From: Streptomyces sp. NBC_01335
GTDB taxonomy: Bacteria > Actinomycetota > Actinomycetes > Streptomycetales > Streptomycetaceae
DNA length: 64,000 nucleotides
Direction: 5' to 3'
Assembly (NCBI RefSeq): GCF_035953295.1
Contig: NZ_CP108371.1
Coordinates: forward strand, 1-64,000
Shown: piece by piece, positions 40,913 to 49,144 of the stretch
Numbering within the stretch: the stretch's first letter is position 1
Layout of the letters: each line of letters starts with the position of its first letter
Notes under the pieces: generated by a model
Database searches by the model: none
What the model was told of the DNA's origin: nothing
What the model saw: the letters and a program-made list of their open reading frames with translations, nothing else
Position numbers and translations under genes: made by a program

Positions 40913-42382
40913 ATGAGTGCCCCGACCGTGCCCCGGCCCACCCGGGCCGGAGCGCCCCCCGCCCCCGCGCCCGAGCCGCCCGTCAGCGCCGACGACGCCG
41001 CCAAGGCCCGCAACTCCATCACCAAAGTCGACAACGTCCTGACTATGGTCACCAAGGCGCTCCTCGCCCTCGGCGGCGGCGCTTTGATCTTCACTTGTGT
41101 GAATGTGACCCGGTTCGGGATGTCCCACGACATCCCTTGGTACATCGCCTGGATGCTCGACCCGCTGGCCAGCCTCGCCCTGATCACCGTCCTGTACGTC
41201 GACGGCGTCCTCGCCGAGCACGGCGGCGACTACAAGCCCGGCGGCTGGCCGTTCCTGCTCCGCTGGACCGCCGGCCTGTCCACCTGGGTCATGAACTGCT
41301 GGACGTCGCTCTACCCCGACGCCCACTTCCACTTCGTGCCCAAGACGCCGGACGCCGGGGGCATCCTGCTCCACTCCGTCGCCCCGGCCCTGCTGATCCT
41401 CCTCGCGGAAGCCGCCACCGGGTACCGCAAGTACGCGACCCGGCGGCGCGGTGAACTCGCCGCGATCATCGGCCGGTTCGAGAGCGCGAAGGCCGCAGAG
41501 CGCGAGACCGCCGAAAAGCGAGCCCGCGAGGTCGCCGAACGCGAGGCCGCCGACAAGCGCGAGGCCGCAGAACGCGAGGCGCAGCGGGAACGCGAGGCCG
41601 AAGAACGCGAGGCCGCCCGGCAAGAACGCGAGGAGAACGCGAGGCTCGAAAACGAGCGGCGCGCCGCAGAAATCGAGGCGGCCGACCACGCTCGCCGGGC
41701 GGAAATCGAGGCGGACCGCGAGCGGCTCCGGATCAAGGAACGGGCCGCACAAATCGAGGCGGCGCAGCGCAAGACCGACGCCGAGATCGAGGCGCAGCAG
41801 GAGCGCGCCCGGTGGGAGCTGGAGCAGGCCGACCGCGACCGGGACGCCAAGCGCCGGGCGGAGATCACCACGGCAGAAGCCCAGGCAGACGCGCTGCGCA
41901 AGGAGGCCGAGGCCAAGGCGGAGGCCGAGCGGATCAAGGCGGAGGCCGAGGCCCGCGCCCTGGAGGAAGCGGAGAAGATCAAGCGTCAGCGGGCCCTGGA
42001 GCGGGCCGCCGCCAAGACTCGCGGAGTCTCGGAAAGTGGTGGCGTGCGTGCCTCGATTTCTTCCGGCCGCTCCTCGGAAAACGGGCTCGCGCTCAGCGCG
42101 GTCCCCGCTCTGACCGCCTCGGAAAACACGGTGCGGGTGCCTCGCGAAGTGCGCGAGCAGCAGCGTGACGAAGCCGAGCGGTACATCGCGAAGTGCTCGC
42201 TTTCCGGTGTCGCACCGGATCTGGAGCGGCTCGCGAACCAGTACGGCAAGGGCGAGACGTGGGTCGGAGACCGGGCCCGCGCCGCGAAGCGCCGCCTCGC
42301 GGAAGAGGACGGATTCGAGGAGTCGGTCATCGCCGACGCCCTGGACGTCTTCGAGGACAGCACCGACGCGGGTGCGGCATGA
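40913..42382 (+). CDS. DUF2637-type membrane protein with long coiled coil and HTH-like end
   Basis: 489 residues; ATG chosen because GGAGG lies nine bases upstream. Four hydrophobic segments lie between about 45 and 175 (e.g. MVTKALLALGGGALIFTCVN, LDPLASLALITVLYVDGVL), the DUF2637 pattern. A remarkable coiled coil of some 200 residues follows, built of repeated AEREA/EIEA units, then a C-terminal domain with VREQQRDEAERYIAKCSLSG and YGKGETWVGDRARAAKRRL that resembles an HTH. It is probably a membrane-anchored DNA or complex organiser for transfer, by context. The next gene overlaps by ATGA. Confidence 0.72.
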   Translation: MSAPTVPRPTRAGAPPAPAPEPPVSADDAAKARNSITKVDNVLTMVTKALLALGGGALIFTCVNVTRFGMSHDIPWYIAWMLDPLASLALITVLYVDGVLAEHGGDYKPGGWPFLLRWTAGLSTWVMNCWTSLYPDAHFHFVPKTPDAGGILLHSVAPALLILLAEAATGYRKYATRRRGELAAIIGRFESAKAAERETAEKRAREVAEREAADKREAAEREAQREREAEEREAARQEREENARLENERRAAEIEAADHARRAEIEADRERLRIKERAAQIEAAQRKTDAEIEAQQERARWELEQADRDRDAKRRAEITTAEAQADALRKEAEAKAEAERIKAEAEARALEEAEKIKRQRALERAAAKTRGVSESGGVRASISSGRSSENGLALSAVPALTASENTVRVPREVREQQRDEAERYIAKCSLSGVAPDLERLANQYGKGETWVGDRARAAKRRLAEEDGFEESVIADALDVFEDSTDAGAA

Positions 42383-42588
42383 GGCGCCGGCCCGGCACCC
42401 GGCCGGAGAACGAAAACGAGAACGAGACGGAGCTGGACTTCACCACCACCGGCGCCGGGGTCGACTTCACCCACCAGGGCGGCGACCCCGTGCCCCTGCT
42501 CCCCGCGCCCGGATCCGGCCACCCGCCGACGATCCTGCTGCGCTACGAGGCGCTGCTGCCCACGCGGTGGCGCCAACTGACCGACTGA
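42379..42588 (+). CDS. Small acidic hypothetical protein
   Basis: 69 residues, coupled to the preceding gene by ATGA. The N-terminus has an alternating EN tract (PENENENETELDF). No structure or function can be assigned. Confidence 0.6.
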   Translation: MRRRPGTRPENENENETELDFTTTGAGVDFTHQGGDPVPLLPAPGSGHPPTILLRYEALLPTRWRQLTD

Positions 42589-42731
42589 GCACCCCGTGCT
42601 TCGACGGCTCCACTGGCCCCCGGAAGTGAAGGAAGCACCTCCGGAGGCCGGTGAAGAGGCCGAAGCCTCCCCCGGGCGATCTCACGCCAAATGACACTGC
42701 CCGAGCTCCCCATCAGAGGAGAGGACCCATC

Positions 42732-43253
42732 ATGCCGTCTCCCGGCAACCAGCCCCACCCCGGCTACCCCGTCTACGCCCCGACGCCGCTCACCCCCGCC
42801 TACAACCCGGCGCCCGCCCCGTACGGCGCCCCGCACCCCGTCGCGTACGGCGCGCCGCTCCCCGAGGGCACCGTCGTCTACCCGGCGGCCCCGGGCATGG
42901 ACACCGTCGTCACCGTCCCCGGCCTGTACGGACAGCAGATCTCCTACTACGCGGCCCCGCCCGCCCCCGCCCCGCAGCCCTACGTCTCCCCGCTCCTGGT
43001 GAAGGCCGCGCTGGTGGCGTTCATCCTCGGCGTCACCGGAGTCGGCATCTACTTCCTGGCGACCGCGCTCGTCGCCCTCATCAACGCGGTCGTGCTCCTG
43101 GTCGCCGTCCTCGCGGGCGGCGCGCTGGTGCTGAAGATGTTCAGCACCAGCGCCGGCCGCCGCACCCCGATCACCGTCCAGGCCCGCGGCCGCGCCAAGG
43201 TCCAGATCCACACCGGCATCGGAAACAACCGTGGCCGCCGCGGCGGCCGCTGA
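42732..43253 (+). CDS. Proline-rich membrane protein
   Basis: 173 residues from ATG behind GAGGAGAGG. The first 90 residues are a proline/tyrosine-rich extension (PTPLTPAYNPAPAPYGAPHP); two membrane helices follow (about 98-118 LLVKAALVAFILGVTGVGIY and 120-142), then a basic tail. Spd-like proteins of Streptomyces plasmids often have this kind of layout. It overlaps the next gene by 23 bases. Confidence 0.7.
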   Translation: MPSPGNQPHPGYPVYAPTPLTPAYNPAPAPYGAPHPVAYGAPLPEGTVVYPAAPGMDTVVTVPGLYGQQISYYAAPPAPAPQPYVSPLLVKAALVAFILGVTGVGIYFLATALVALINAVVLLVAVLAGGALVLKMFSTSAGRRTPITVQARGRAKVQIHTGIGNNRGRRGGR

Positions 43254-43683
43254 TCCCACCCCCGGCGGACAGCCGCCCGTCCGGGACGTGCCGATGTACG
43301 AACCCCGCACCGGGGCGCTGCCCGTCTACCGGTGGCGCCAAGCCCCGAAAGGGCTCGCCACCCGCCGCCAGCTGCGCGAACAACGGCTGCGGCCCGGCGG
43401 CCAGGACCCGGTCGCCGTCATCGAATGCCGGGGCGGCAAGCGCAAGGCGTGGCTGTACGAGATCGACCGCGCCCTGCCGATCCGGCCGATGACCCTCGCC
43501 AAGGAGGTCGCGCTCGACAAGGCGATGGCCAAGCGCCAGACCTGCCCGACCTGCCGGCGCCGCTACACCCACTGCTTACCCCTGCGCACCCTCGGGGCGT
43601 GCCTGGATTGCCACGACGGCACCCCGGCCGCGCCCTTCAGCTATGTGCTGCCGCCCGGCGAGTCTTTCGCGGCTGCGGCGTGA
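43231..43683 (+). CDS. RRQRL-motif zinc-binding protein
   Basis: 150 residues from a GTG inside the previous gene. YRWRQAPKGLATRRQLREQR and LRPGG (about 32-56) form the conserved block that names this Streptomyces plasmid family; CPTC (about 104-107) and CLDC (about 127-130) make a zinc ribbon. Role unknown; the motif suggests nucleic-acid binding. It is followed by element D. Confidence 0.72.
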   Translation: MAAAAAADPTPGGQPPVRDVPMYEPRTGALPVYRWRQAPKGLATRRQLREQRLRPGGQDPVAVIECRGGKRKAWLYEIDRALPIRPMTLAKEVALDKAMAKRQTCPTCRRRYTHCLPLRTLGACLDCHDGTPAAPFSYVLPPGESFAAAA

Positions 43684-43702
43684 ACCCCTTCCCGCGTCTG
43701 CC

Positions 43703-43759
43703 GGTTGCCTGATCCACCCGCCCGTGCGGCGGGTGGTGAAGGGGAGTCGGCCAGCCCGG
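43703..43759 (+). promoter_or_regulatory. Conserved intergenic RNA-like element, copy D
   Basis: GGTTGCCTGATCC, then a 7-bp stem ACCCGCC/GGCGGGT with a five-base loop, then GGTGAAGGGGAGTCGGCCAG. The stem sequence differs completely from copies B and C but pairs perfectly. It ends 34 bases before the next GTG. Confidence 0.85.
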
Positions 43760-43793
43760 CCTGTCCCGTGACCACCGTGAAGGAGCCCGCCCG

Positions 43794-44387
43794 GTGACCG
43801 AGCCCGTCCCGCACGACCCCCAGTCCCCCGTCCCGCCGCTGGACACCATCGACGACAGCCAGCGCATCCCGCCCCGGCGGCCCGCCCCGCTCCGGCGGCC
43901 GCCGATCAGCTCCGCCGACGACCTCCCGGCCGGTGCCGTCGCCGCCCTCGGGTTCGTCAGCATCGTCGCCCTGGTCCTCACCCTCACCTGGGCCGTCCCC
44001 AGGGGCATCACCTGGTACCACCACCAGGACTGGGCGTGGGTCACCCAGGCGACCGCCACCGTCGCCGACCCCGTCCACGCCTACCTGACCGCGCACACGG
44101 CCGGCCTTCCGCTGACGGCCTCCAGCGCGTTCGTGATCTGGCAGGGCGTCGGCCTCGGAGCCCTCGCCGCGTCCTGGTTCACCGGCGCCGTCGGCGCCCG
44201 CCTGACCTGGATCGCGCACGGCACCTGCTCGGTCCTCATGGTCTGGGACGCCTCCCCCGCCGCAGGCCGACCCGTCGCCACCGCGCTCACCGTCCTCGCC
44301 TGGACGATCGGCAGCCTCTTCGCCCTGCGCGGCCTGTCCCTGCGCCCGCTGATCCACCTGCACAACCACAACCAACCGTCTCGCTGA
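43794..44387 (+). CDS. Multi-helix membrane protein
   Basis: 197 residues from GTG with AAGGAG upstream. A proline-rich cytoplasmic head of about 45 residues precedes four hydrophobic segments (near 47-68, 105-130, 132-150, 158-178). There is no signal peptide and no catalytic motif. Similar proteins are common in transfer regions of Streptomyces plasmids; function unknown. Confidence 0.72.
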   Translation: MTEPVPHDPQSPVPPLDTIDDSQRIPPRRPAPLRRPPISSADDLPAGAVAALGFVSIVALVLTLTWAVPRGITWYHHQDWAWVTQATATVADPVHAYLTAHTAGLPLTASSAFVIWQGVGLGALAASWFTGAVGARLTWIAHGTCSVLMVWDASPAAGRPVATALTVLAWTIGSLFALRGLSLRPLIHLHNHNQPSR

Positions 44388-44393
44388 TCTGAC

Positions 44394-44456
44394 GGCTGCC
44401 TGATCCACCCGCCCCGCCTCGCGGGCCGGGTGGTGACGGGGAGCCGGACAGCCCGG
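44394..44456 (+). promoter_or_regulatory. Conserved intergenic RNA-like element, copy E
   Basis: GGCTGCCTGATCC, then an 11-bp stem with one mismatch (ACCCGCCCCGC with GCGGGCCGGGT, loop CTC), then GGTGACGGGGAGCCGGACAG. The next GTG is 18 bases downstream, so this copy could touch ribosome access. Confidence 0.85.
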
Positions 44457-44474
44457 CCCGGATGGGAATCGCAC

Positions 44475-44942
44475 GTGACCATCGCCCCTCTCACCAACAC
44501 CGGCGACCGGAACCGGGACACCGCCTGCGCCGCCGTCACCGGGGAGATCGCCCGCACCGACAGCAAGGCCAGCCTCCTGCTCGCCTTCACCGGTGCGGTC
44601 CTCGCCGGTCTGGCCAGCATCGCCGACAAGGACCTGCCCGTGTTCACGAAGGTCGTCGGCGGCCTGGCCGTCCTCGCCCTCGCCGCCGCGGCGGTCTTAC
44701 TCCTCCTGGTCGTCCGGCCCTGCCTCACGGTCGGCACGGCCGCACCGGGCACCTTCCCGCAGTGGGCGCGCCTGGAGGAGAACGAACTCGAGGTGGCGAT
44801 GGAGCAGGACCACCGCCTCGCCTGCATCAAGGCGCTGTCGATCCTCGCGGCCCGCAAGTTCCAGCGCCTGACCCTCGCGGTCGACGTCATCCTCGCCGCG
44901 CTCGCCCTGCTGACCACTGCGGCGATCGGGGTGCTGGTGTGA
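44475..44942 (+). CDS. Pycsar-effector-like (PycTM-type) membrane protein
   Basis: 155 residues from GTG. The opening TGEIARTDSKASLLLAFTGA is the conserved lead of the PycTM family, directly running into the first membrane helix. A second helix follows (about 58-80, LAVLALAAAAVLLLLVVRPC), then a cytoplasmic segment with DHRLACIKALSILAARKFQR and a third helix. In Pycsar defence, such proteins open the membrane when a cUMP or cCMP signal appears. No pyrimidine cyclase gene is present in this window, so here it may serve plasmid biology instead or respond to a host signal. It is coupled to the next gene by GTGA. Confidence 0.58.
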   Translation: MTIAPLTNTGDRNRDTACAAVTGEIARTDSKASLLLAFTGAVLAGLASIADKDLPVFTKVVGGLAVLALAAAAVLLLLVVRPCLTVGTAAPGTFPQWARLEENELEVAMEQDHRLACIKALSILAARKFQRLTLAVDVILAALALLTTAAIGVLV

Positions 44943-45070
44943 GCACCGCCGCCAGCTTCGTCATCAGCTACGCCAGCATCGCCAGCGCGCTCGCCGTCCC
45001 GTTCGTGATCGCCGCCGCTCGCCGCACCGCCGCCCGCATCCATGCCCAGGCCGACCAGAAGGAGCAGTAA
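44939..45070 (+). CDS. 43-residue membrane peptide coupled to the PycTM-like gene
   Basis: It starts at the GTG overlapping the previous stop. One hydrophobic helix (ISYASIASALAVPFVIAAA) is followed by a basic tail. It could be a small partner of the neighbouring membrane protein. Confidence 0.6.
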   Translation: MSTAASFVISYASIASALAVPFVIAAARRTAARIHAQADQKEQ

Positions 45071-45073
45071 CCC

Positions 45074-45643
45074 ATGGCACTCACCCTGTTCGCCCGCCGC
45101 CCCGAGCCCGTCGAAGCGCCGGCCCCCGACCCGTGGCCCGAGATCGGCGAGACCTGGAAGCCCGAGGGCGTCACCATCGCCCAGCGGTACTACAACCAGG
45201 CCCACGCGGTCGTTCTCGTCTACACCCCCGACGACGACAAGACCGGTCACTGCTACACGGTCGCGTGCCTCGGCTGCCACTTCGCCTCCGCGTACGGCGG
45301 AAAGCCCACGTACACCCCCTACGGCCTTGCCCAGGCCGCGACGGTCGCCAACGAGCACGCCACGACCTGCCGCGCACTGCCCCGCACCCTTCCCGCCCGC
45401 CCGGACGACGACACCGTGCGCGAGCAGTTGCACGCCTGGGTGAACGACAACCGCCGTTACGCGACCAACCAGCTGTGGCTCTCCTCCCTGGACCTGCGCC
45501 GCCTCACCATGCAGCGCACCACCGCCTGGATCGAGAACGTGCTCCAGCAGCTGGCAGCCGACCAGCCCGACGTCCTGCGTATCGAGCGCAGCAGCCACAG
45601 CGGCTACGTCTCCTACTACGCCCGCAGCAAACCGAAAAACTGA
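45074..45643 (+). CDS. Hypothetical protein with possible zinc site
   Basis: 189 residues, starting four bases after the previous stop. CLGCH (about 65-69) and a later H/C pair (ANEHATTC, 93-100) could hold zinc in the N-terminal half; the C-terminal half is helical with QLWLSSLDLRRLTMQRTTAW. No family is recognised. A 13-bp-arm hairpin follows. Confidence 0.7.
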   Translation: MALTLFARRPEPVEAPAPDPWPEIGETWKPEGVTIAQRYYNQAHAVVLVYTPDDDKTGHCYTVACLGCHFASAYGGKPTYTPYGLAQAATVANEHATTCRALPRTLPARPDDDTVREQLHAWVNDNRRYATNQLWLSSLDLRRLTMQRTTAWIENVLQQLAADQPDVLRIERSSHSGYVSYYARSKPKN

Positions 45644-45659
45644 CCGGCGCTCACCGTGC

Positions 45660-45693
45660 GCCCCCGCCCGCCGGCCACCCGGCGGGCGGGGGC
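45660..45693 (+). terminator. Intergenic GC hairpin
   Basis: GCCCCCGCCCGCC/GGCGGGCGGGGGC with an eight-base loop, 60 bases before the next start. Confidence 0.65.
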
Positions 45694-45752
45694 GTCGCGG
45701 TGTCCGCCGGGTCAACCGAGACCAGGCGACCGGCCCTCCCCCGGAGGTCACC

Positions 45753-46142
45753 GTGCCCCGCACCCGCCACACCCTCATGGAAACTGTCGCGGCCCGCCTC
45801 GGGTGGCGACGCACCTACCGCGACCCGGCCCAGCTCGACGTCCTGCTGACCGAGCAGAGCGACACCGCGTACACCGAGGCCGAGGCCGCCGGCCATGCCC
45901 GGCTGGCCACCGCGAAGAACTGCACCGCACAGCACGTCCAGCCCGGTGTCCTGGACGTCCGGGGCCGGGTCCTGGCCGACGTCCTCTACCTGGAAGGCGT
46001 CCTGACCGGCGCCCGCAACCGGAACCTGGAGCCGGAACTCCTCGAGCTCCTGGAGGCCGCCGTCGACCACGGCCACGAGCTGACCGTGCTCCTCGCGCAC
46101 ACCGCCCGCACCACCGCCGCCGCTCACACCGCCGGCCTCTGA
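45753..46142 (+). CDS. Hypothetical helical protein
   Basis: 129 residues from GTG with CGGAGG upstream. It is all-helical, with an acidic C-terminal half (LEPELLELLEAAVDHGHELT). No motif is recognised. Confidence 0.7.
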   Translation: MPRTRHTLMETVAARLGWRRTYRDPAQLDVLLTEQSDTAYTEAEAAGHARLATAKNCTAQHVQPGVLDVRGRVLADVLYLEGVLTGARNRNLEPELLELLEAAVDHGHELTVLLAHTARTTAAAHTAGL

Positions 46143-46234
46143 GCGCCCGGGGTGACCGCAGGCCTCGGCCCCGGCCGCCCCGGAGCACCACCCTTTCCCT
46201 CTCCCAGCGCACCCAGAACAAGGAGTCCTTCACC

Positions 46235-46927
46235 ATGAACGCATCCCTGCGCCAGGTGGCCACCACCGTCGCCAGCTCGATGATCGACGGCGCCAGCATG
46301 GTCGCCGCGCTGATCGGCGGCGCCACCGGCGCCTACCTCGGCTACCAGATCACCCCCACCTCCTGGGCCGACAGCCTGCGGATCACCGCGGCCGGGGCCG
46401 CCGCCGTCTTCGGCGCGATCGCCGTCGACGGCCTCGCCGAACACGCCCTCGCCCCGCTGCGCCGGATGACCCGCGTTACGTTCATCCCCACCCGCCAGTC
46501 CGCCCCGGCCCCGGCCGCCACGCTGGACGAGGCCCTCGCCCAGGTCATCACCGCGACCGAGGACGACGCCGCACACCGAGCCGCCAACGGCGCCTTCCAG
46601 ATCGACGGCGGCGACACGTTCCTGCGGGACGCGAGCCGGTGGCGCGGCTACGAGAACGGCGAGGCGTCCTTCTACCTCGCCCCGGGCGTCGTGCTCCACC
46701 ACCGCGCCGAGAGGGACGAGTACAAGCACACCTTCACGCTGCTGACCGGCGACGGCGAGCAGCCGGTGCGCATCACCGGGATGGAGCAGGTCCGCCACCA
46801 CCTCGCCGCCCGCGCCGCCGGCCTCCCCGCCGCCCCGGTGACCACCGGCACCGGGGACGGGGCCGGCGACGAGCACAGGGTCTCGGTCGCCGAGCTCGAC
46901 GACTACCTCAAGGCCCTCGAGGGCTGA
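46235..46927 (+). CDS. Membrane-anchored hypothetical protein
   Basis: 230 residues from ATG with AAGGAG upstream. Two hydrophobic segments (about 18-38 and 48-70) form a hairpin with glycine-rich turns; the cytoplasmic rest includes FLRDASRWRGYENGEASFYL and VVLHHRAERDEYKHTFTLLT, a small mixed domain. Function unknown. It is followed by a nested hairpin element. Confidence 0.7.
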   Translation: MNASLRQVATTVASSMIDGASMVAALIGGATGAYLGYQITPTSWADSLRITAAGAAAVFGAIAVDGLAEHALAPLRRMTRVTFIPTRQSAPAPAATLDEALAQVITATEDDAAHRAANGAFQIDGGDTFLRDASRWRGYENGEASFYLAPGVVLHHRAERDEYKHTFTLLTGDGEQPVRITGMEQVRHHLAARAAGLPAAPVTTGTGDGAGDEHRVSVAELDDYLKALEG

Positions 46928-46928
46928 C

Positions 46929-46986
46929 GGGCTGCCCGTTCCGCCCCGGCCCTTCCGGCCGGGGCGGTGCGGTGGCCAATCAGCCC
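46929..46986 (+). promoter_or_regulatory. Nested hairpin element F
   Basis: GGGCTG/CAGCCC encloses CCGCCCCGGCC/GGCCGGGGCGG with loop CTTCC. It has the same two-helix plan and place as elements A-E but lacks their conserved single strands. The same inner hairpin recurs near 49595. Confidence 0.6.
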
Positions 46987-47011
46987 CGCCTCCGAGAGGA
47001 ACCCCTCCCCG

Positions 47012-47581
47012 ATGCCCCTCACCAAGAACAGGACCTCCAAGCTCAGCGTCCTGCGCTACGGCGCCTTCGTCTCCCGCACCGCCGAACAGCGCGTCCTCTC
47101 CCGCGCGTCGGCCGTTCAGAACCTGGTCCACGACCACTACGGCCGCCGCCCGCTGGGCCCGGTCACGATCGTCCTGACGAAGCCGCACCTGCTCCTCGGG
47201 CTCGCCAACGAGGCGCAGGGCGAAGCGGCCGCTGTCCCGGCCAACGTCTGGAAGTCCGCCGGCACCAAGCAGGCCATCGTCGGCAAGACCCGGGACTTCC
47301 GCGTCGCCACGGTCATCGCCCCCAAGGGCGCGATGTGGATGCTGCTGTCCGCCCCGAAGCTGCGCGACCGCAAGCAGCTCCAGCTCGCTCTGCTGCGCGG
47401 CTTCGTCGAAGTCGACCAGCTCATCCGCTCCGGCGCCCGTGAGAACCGCATCACCTGGATCCGCCACGAGATGAAGGTCCACCCGCTCAGCAAGCGCCAG
47501 GCCAACAAGTTCCAGGCGCAGATGTTCGCCGACGGAGCCGAAGCCGAACGCGTCACCGCCGACCTCGCCCGGCGCCTGTGA
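47012..47581 (+). CDS. Hypothetical basic protein
   Basis: 189 residues; ATG selected with GAGAGG upstream. It is strongly basic overall, with beta-type stretches (GPVTIVLTKPHLLLGLANEA, VATVIAPKGAMWMLLSAPKL) and a helical C-terminus (LSKRQANKFQAQMFADGAEA). A nucleic-acid-binding role would fit the charge but is not shown. Confidence 0.7.
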   Translation: MPLTKNRTSKLSVLRYGAFVSRTAEQRVLSRASAVQNLVHDHYGRRPLGPVTIVLTKPHLLLGLANEAQGEAAAVPANVWKSAGTKQAIVGKTRDFRVATVIAPKGAMWMLLSAPKLRDRKQLQLALLRGFVEVDQLIRSGARENRITWIRHEMKVHPLSKRQANKFQAQMFADGAEAERVTADLARRL

Positions 47582-47582
47582 C

Positions 47583-47639
47583 CTGACGTACCGCCGTGCC
47601 GTCCCGGGCCCGGGCCGGGACGGTGCGGGGGCACGTCAG
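47583..47639 (+). promoter_or_regulatory. Nested hairpin element G
   Basis: CTGACGT/ACGTCAG encloses CCGTCCCGG/CCGGGACGG. The outer left arm starts inside the final stop region of the preceding gene. It is similar in plan to element F. Confidence 0.6.
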
Positions 47640-47665
47640 CCCACCGTCACCGCCAGGAGGCGCCC

Positions 47666-48229
47666 ATGCCCCACCCCGCCGCACACGCCCCCACCCGCTT
47701 CATCACGCTCCTCGGGGAGATCGTCGGATCCGAGTGGACCCCGCCCGACGTCCCGAACTGGCCGGTCAACTTCACCCGCCCCGCCGCCGACCTCGCCCTC
47801 ACCGTCTACCCGCAGCGCAGGAACAGCCGGATCGTCTTCACCACCGCGTCGCTGACCGCCCCCGACCGGCGGTGCCACGTGAAGTACACCCCCGACCTGG
47901 CGGGCCACGACAGCATCGACGCCTGGCTCGCCGACGGCGACCTGGACGCCGTCACCGACGCGCTCACCGTCATCGTCCGGCGGCTGGTCGACCAGCCGCT
48001 CCCCGACCCCGTCGTCCCGCACCCCGACCCGGTCGGCCGCGAGATGGAGTACCTCGCCGAGCACGCCCAGGAGCTGGCCCGGCTCACCGCCCAGTTCGCC
48101 GCCGGCCTCATCCGCGGCGAGGCCCTCGCGGACCAGGCCAGCCGGATCGCCGCCCTCGCCCAGCAGACCGAGCAGAGCGCCATCCGCGTCGACGAGCTCC
48201 GCGGCCCCGCCCCCGCCACCCGCGCCTGA
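47666..48229 (+). CDS. Hypothetical protein
   Basis: 187 residues from ATG with AGGAGG nearby. The N-terminal 90 are beta-rich (DLALTVYPQRRNSRIVFTTA), the C-terminal part is a helix (MEYLAEHAQELARLTAQFAA). No family is recognised. Confidence 0.72.
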   Translation: MPHPAAHAPTRFITLLGEIVGSEWTPPDVPNWPVNFTRPAADLALTVYPQRRNSRIVFTTASLTAPDRRCHVKYTPDLAGHDSIDAWLADGDLDAVTDALTVIVRRLVDQPLPDPVVPHPDPVGREMEYLAEHAQELARLTAQFAAGLIRGEALADQASRIAALAQQTEQSAIRVDELRGPAPATRA

Positions 48230-48275
48230 TCCGACCGCCCGCCCAGCACGCTCCCGAGACCACCTGGAGGAAGCC

Positions 48276-49073
48276 ATGGCACACAGCATCCGGCCCGTCG
48301 TCCACTACATCGCGACCCGCCCCGACGGCACCGTCCCGCCCACCGACATCTACCTCGCCCGCTACCTCCGCGCCCAGGGCGAGACCATCTCGACCGTCAA
48401 CCTCGTCGACCACCTCGGCCAGGTCGTCGACCACCCCACCCCCGGCCAGAAGTGGTACACCGACCGGCCCTTCGGCTACTTCCACATGTACACGCGGCCC
48501 GGCGAGATCCTGGAGCGCGTCGAGGACGGCTGGCCCATCCGGCTGTTCGTCGTCGAGCCGCTCGGCGAGACCGGCAACTGGGCCACCGCCTACTCCCCGT
48601 ACTGGCTGCTGTCCCACCAGATCCGCGTCGTGGAGGAGACCGACGCCTGGAAGGCGTTCGGACACCGCGGCGCGCAGGTCCTGGCCGAACTCGCGCAGCT
48701 GCCCGACCTCGCCCGGCAGTGGGCCACCGATTGGGCCGCCGACCCCGAGAGCACGCGCCGCATGTACACGGCGTGGGAGAAGCGGGTGGACCACACCCGG
48801 GCGCTGACCAGCTGGGCGTTCTGCAGGGCGCAGTACTCCCGGCGCGAGGCCGCCCTCCAGGCCGCCAACCAGCTCGCCGGGGACGCGGCCGGGCAGGCCG
48901 CGACCGCCGCCGGCGCCGACTCGCACACGGTCGCTCTGATCCAGCTGCGGGCCCGGTGCCTGGTCGCCGGGCAGCTCATGTTCGACCGGATCCGCGACGG
49001 CGAGTACGAGCAGTCGATCCGCGGCCTGCTGCTCGGCGCCGGGCTCGACACCCCGGCGGCCGTCGCCGCCTGA
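48276..49073 (+). CDS. Hypothetical protein
   Basis: 265 residues from ATG with TGGAGG upstream. It is soluble, with aromatic-rich N-terminal half (KWYTDRPFGYFHMYTRPGEI, ATAYSPYWLLSHQIRVVEET) and a helical second half containing two cysteines. Nothing links it to a known family. Confidence 0.74.
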   Translation: MAHSIRPVVHYIATRPDGTVPPTDIYLARYLRAQGETISTVNLVDHLGQVVDHPTPGQKWYTDRPFGYFHMYTRPGEILERVEDGWPIRLFVVEPLGETGNWATAYSPYWLLSHQIRVVEETDAWKAFGHRGAQVLAELAQLPDLARQWATDWAADPESTRRMYTAWEKRVDHTRALTSWAFCRAQYSRREAALQAANQLAGDAAGQAATAAGADSHTVALIQLRARCLVAGQLMFDRIRDGEYEQSIRGLLLGAGLDTPAAVAA

Positions 49074-49088
49074 CAGACCGGCATCCTC

Positions 49089-49114
49089 CAGGCCGCCCCG
49101 CCCGGGGCGGCCTG
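49089..49114 (+). terminator. Intergenic hairpin
   Basis: CAGGCCGCCCC/GGGGCGGCCTG with loop GCCC, 15 bases after the stop and 30 bases before the Nudix gene. Confidence 0.65.
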
Positions 49115-49144
49115 CTCCATCCCTTTCAGACCAGGAGGCATCTG

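Noticed and set aside
35367..44456. Cobalamin or other known riboswitch as identity of elements A-E
   Set aside because: The CAGCC and GGTGA words are faintly reminiscent, but the elements are 57-85 bases long and lack the cobalamin core boxes, and neighbouring genes are not vitamin-related.
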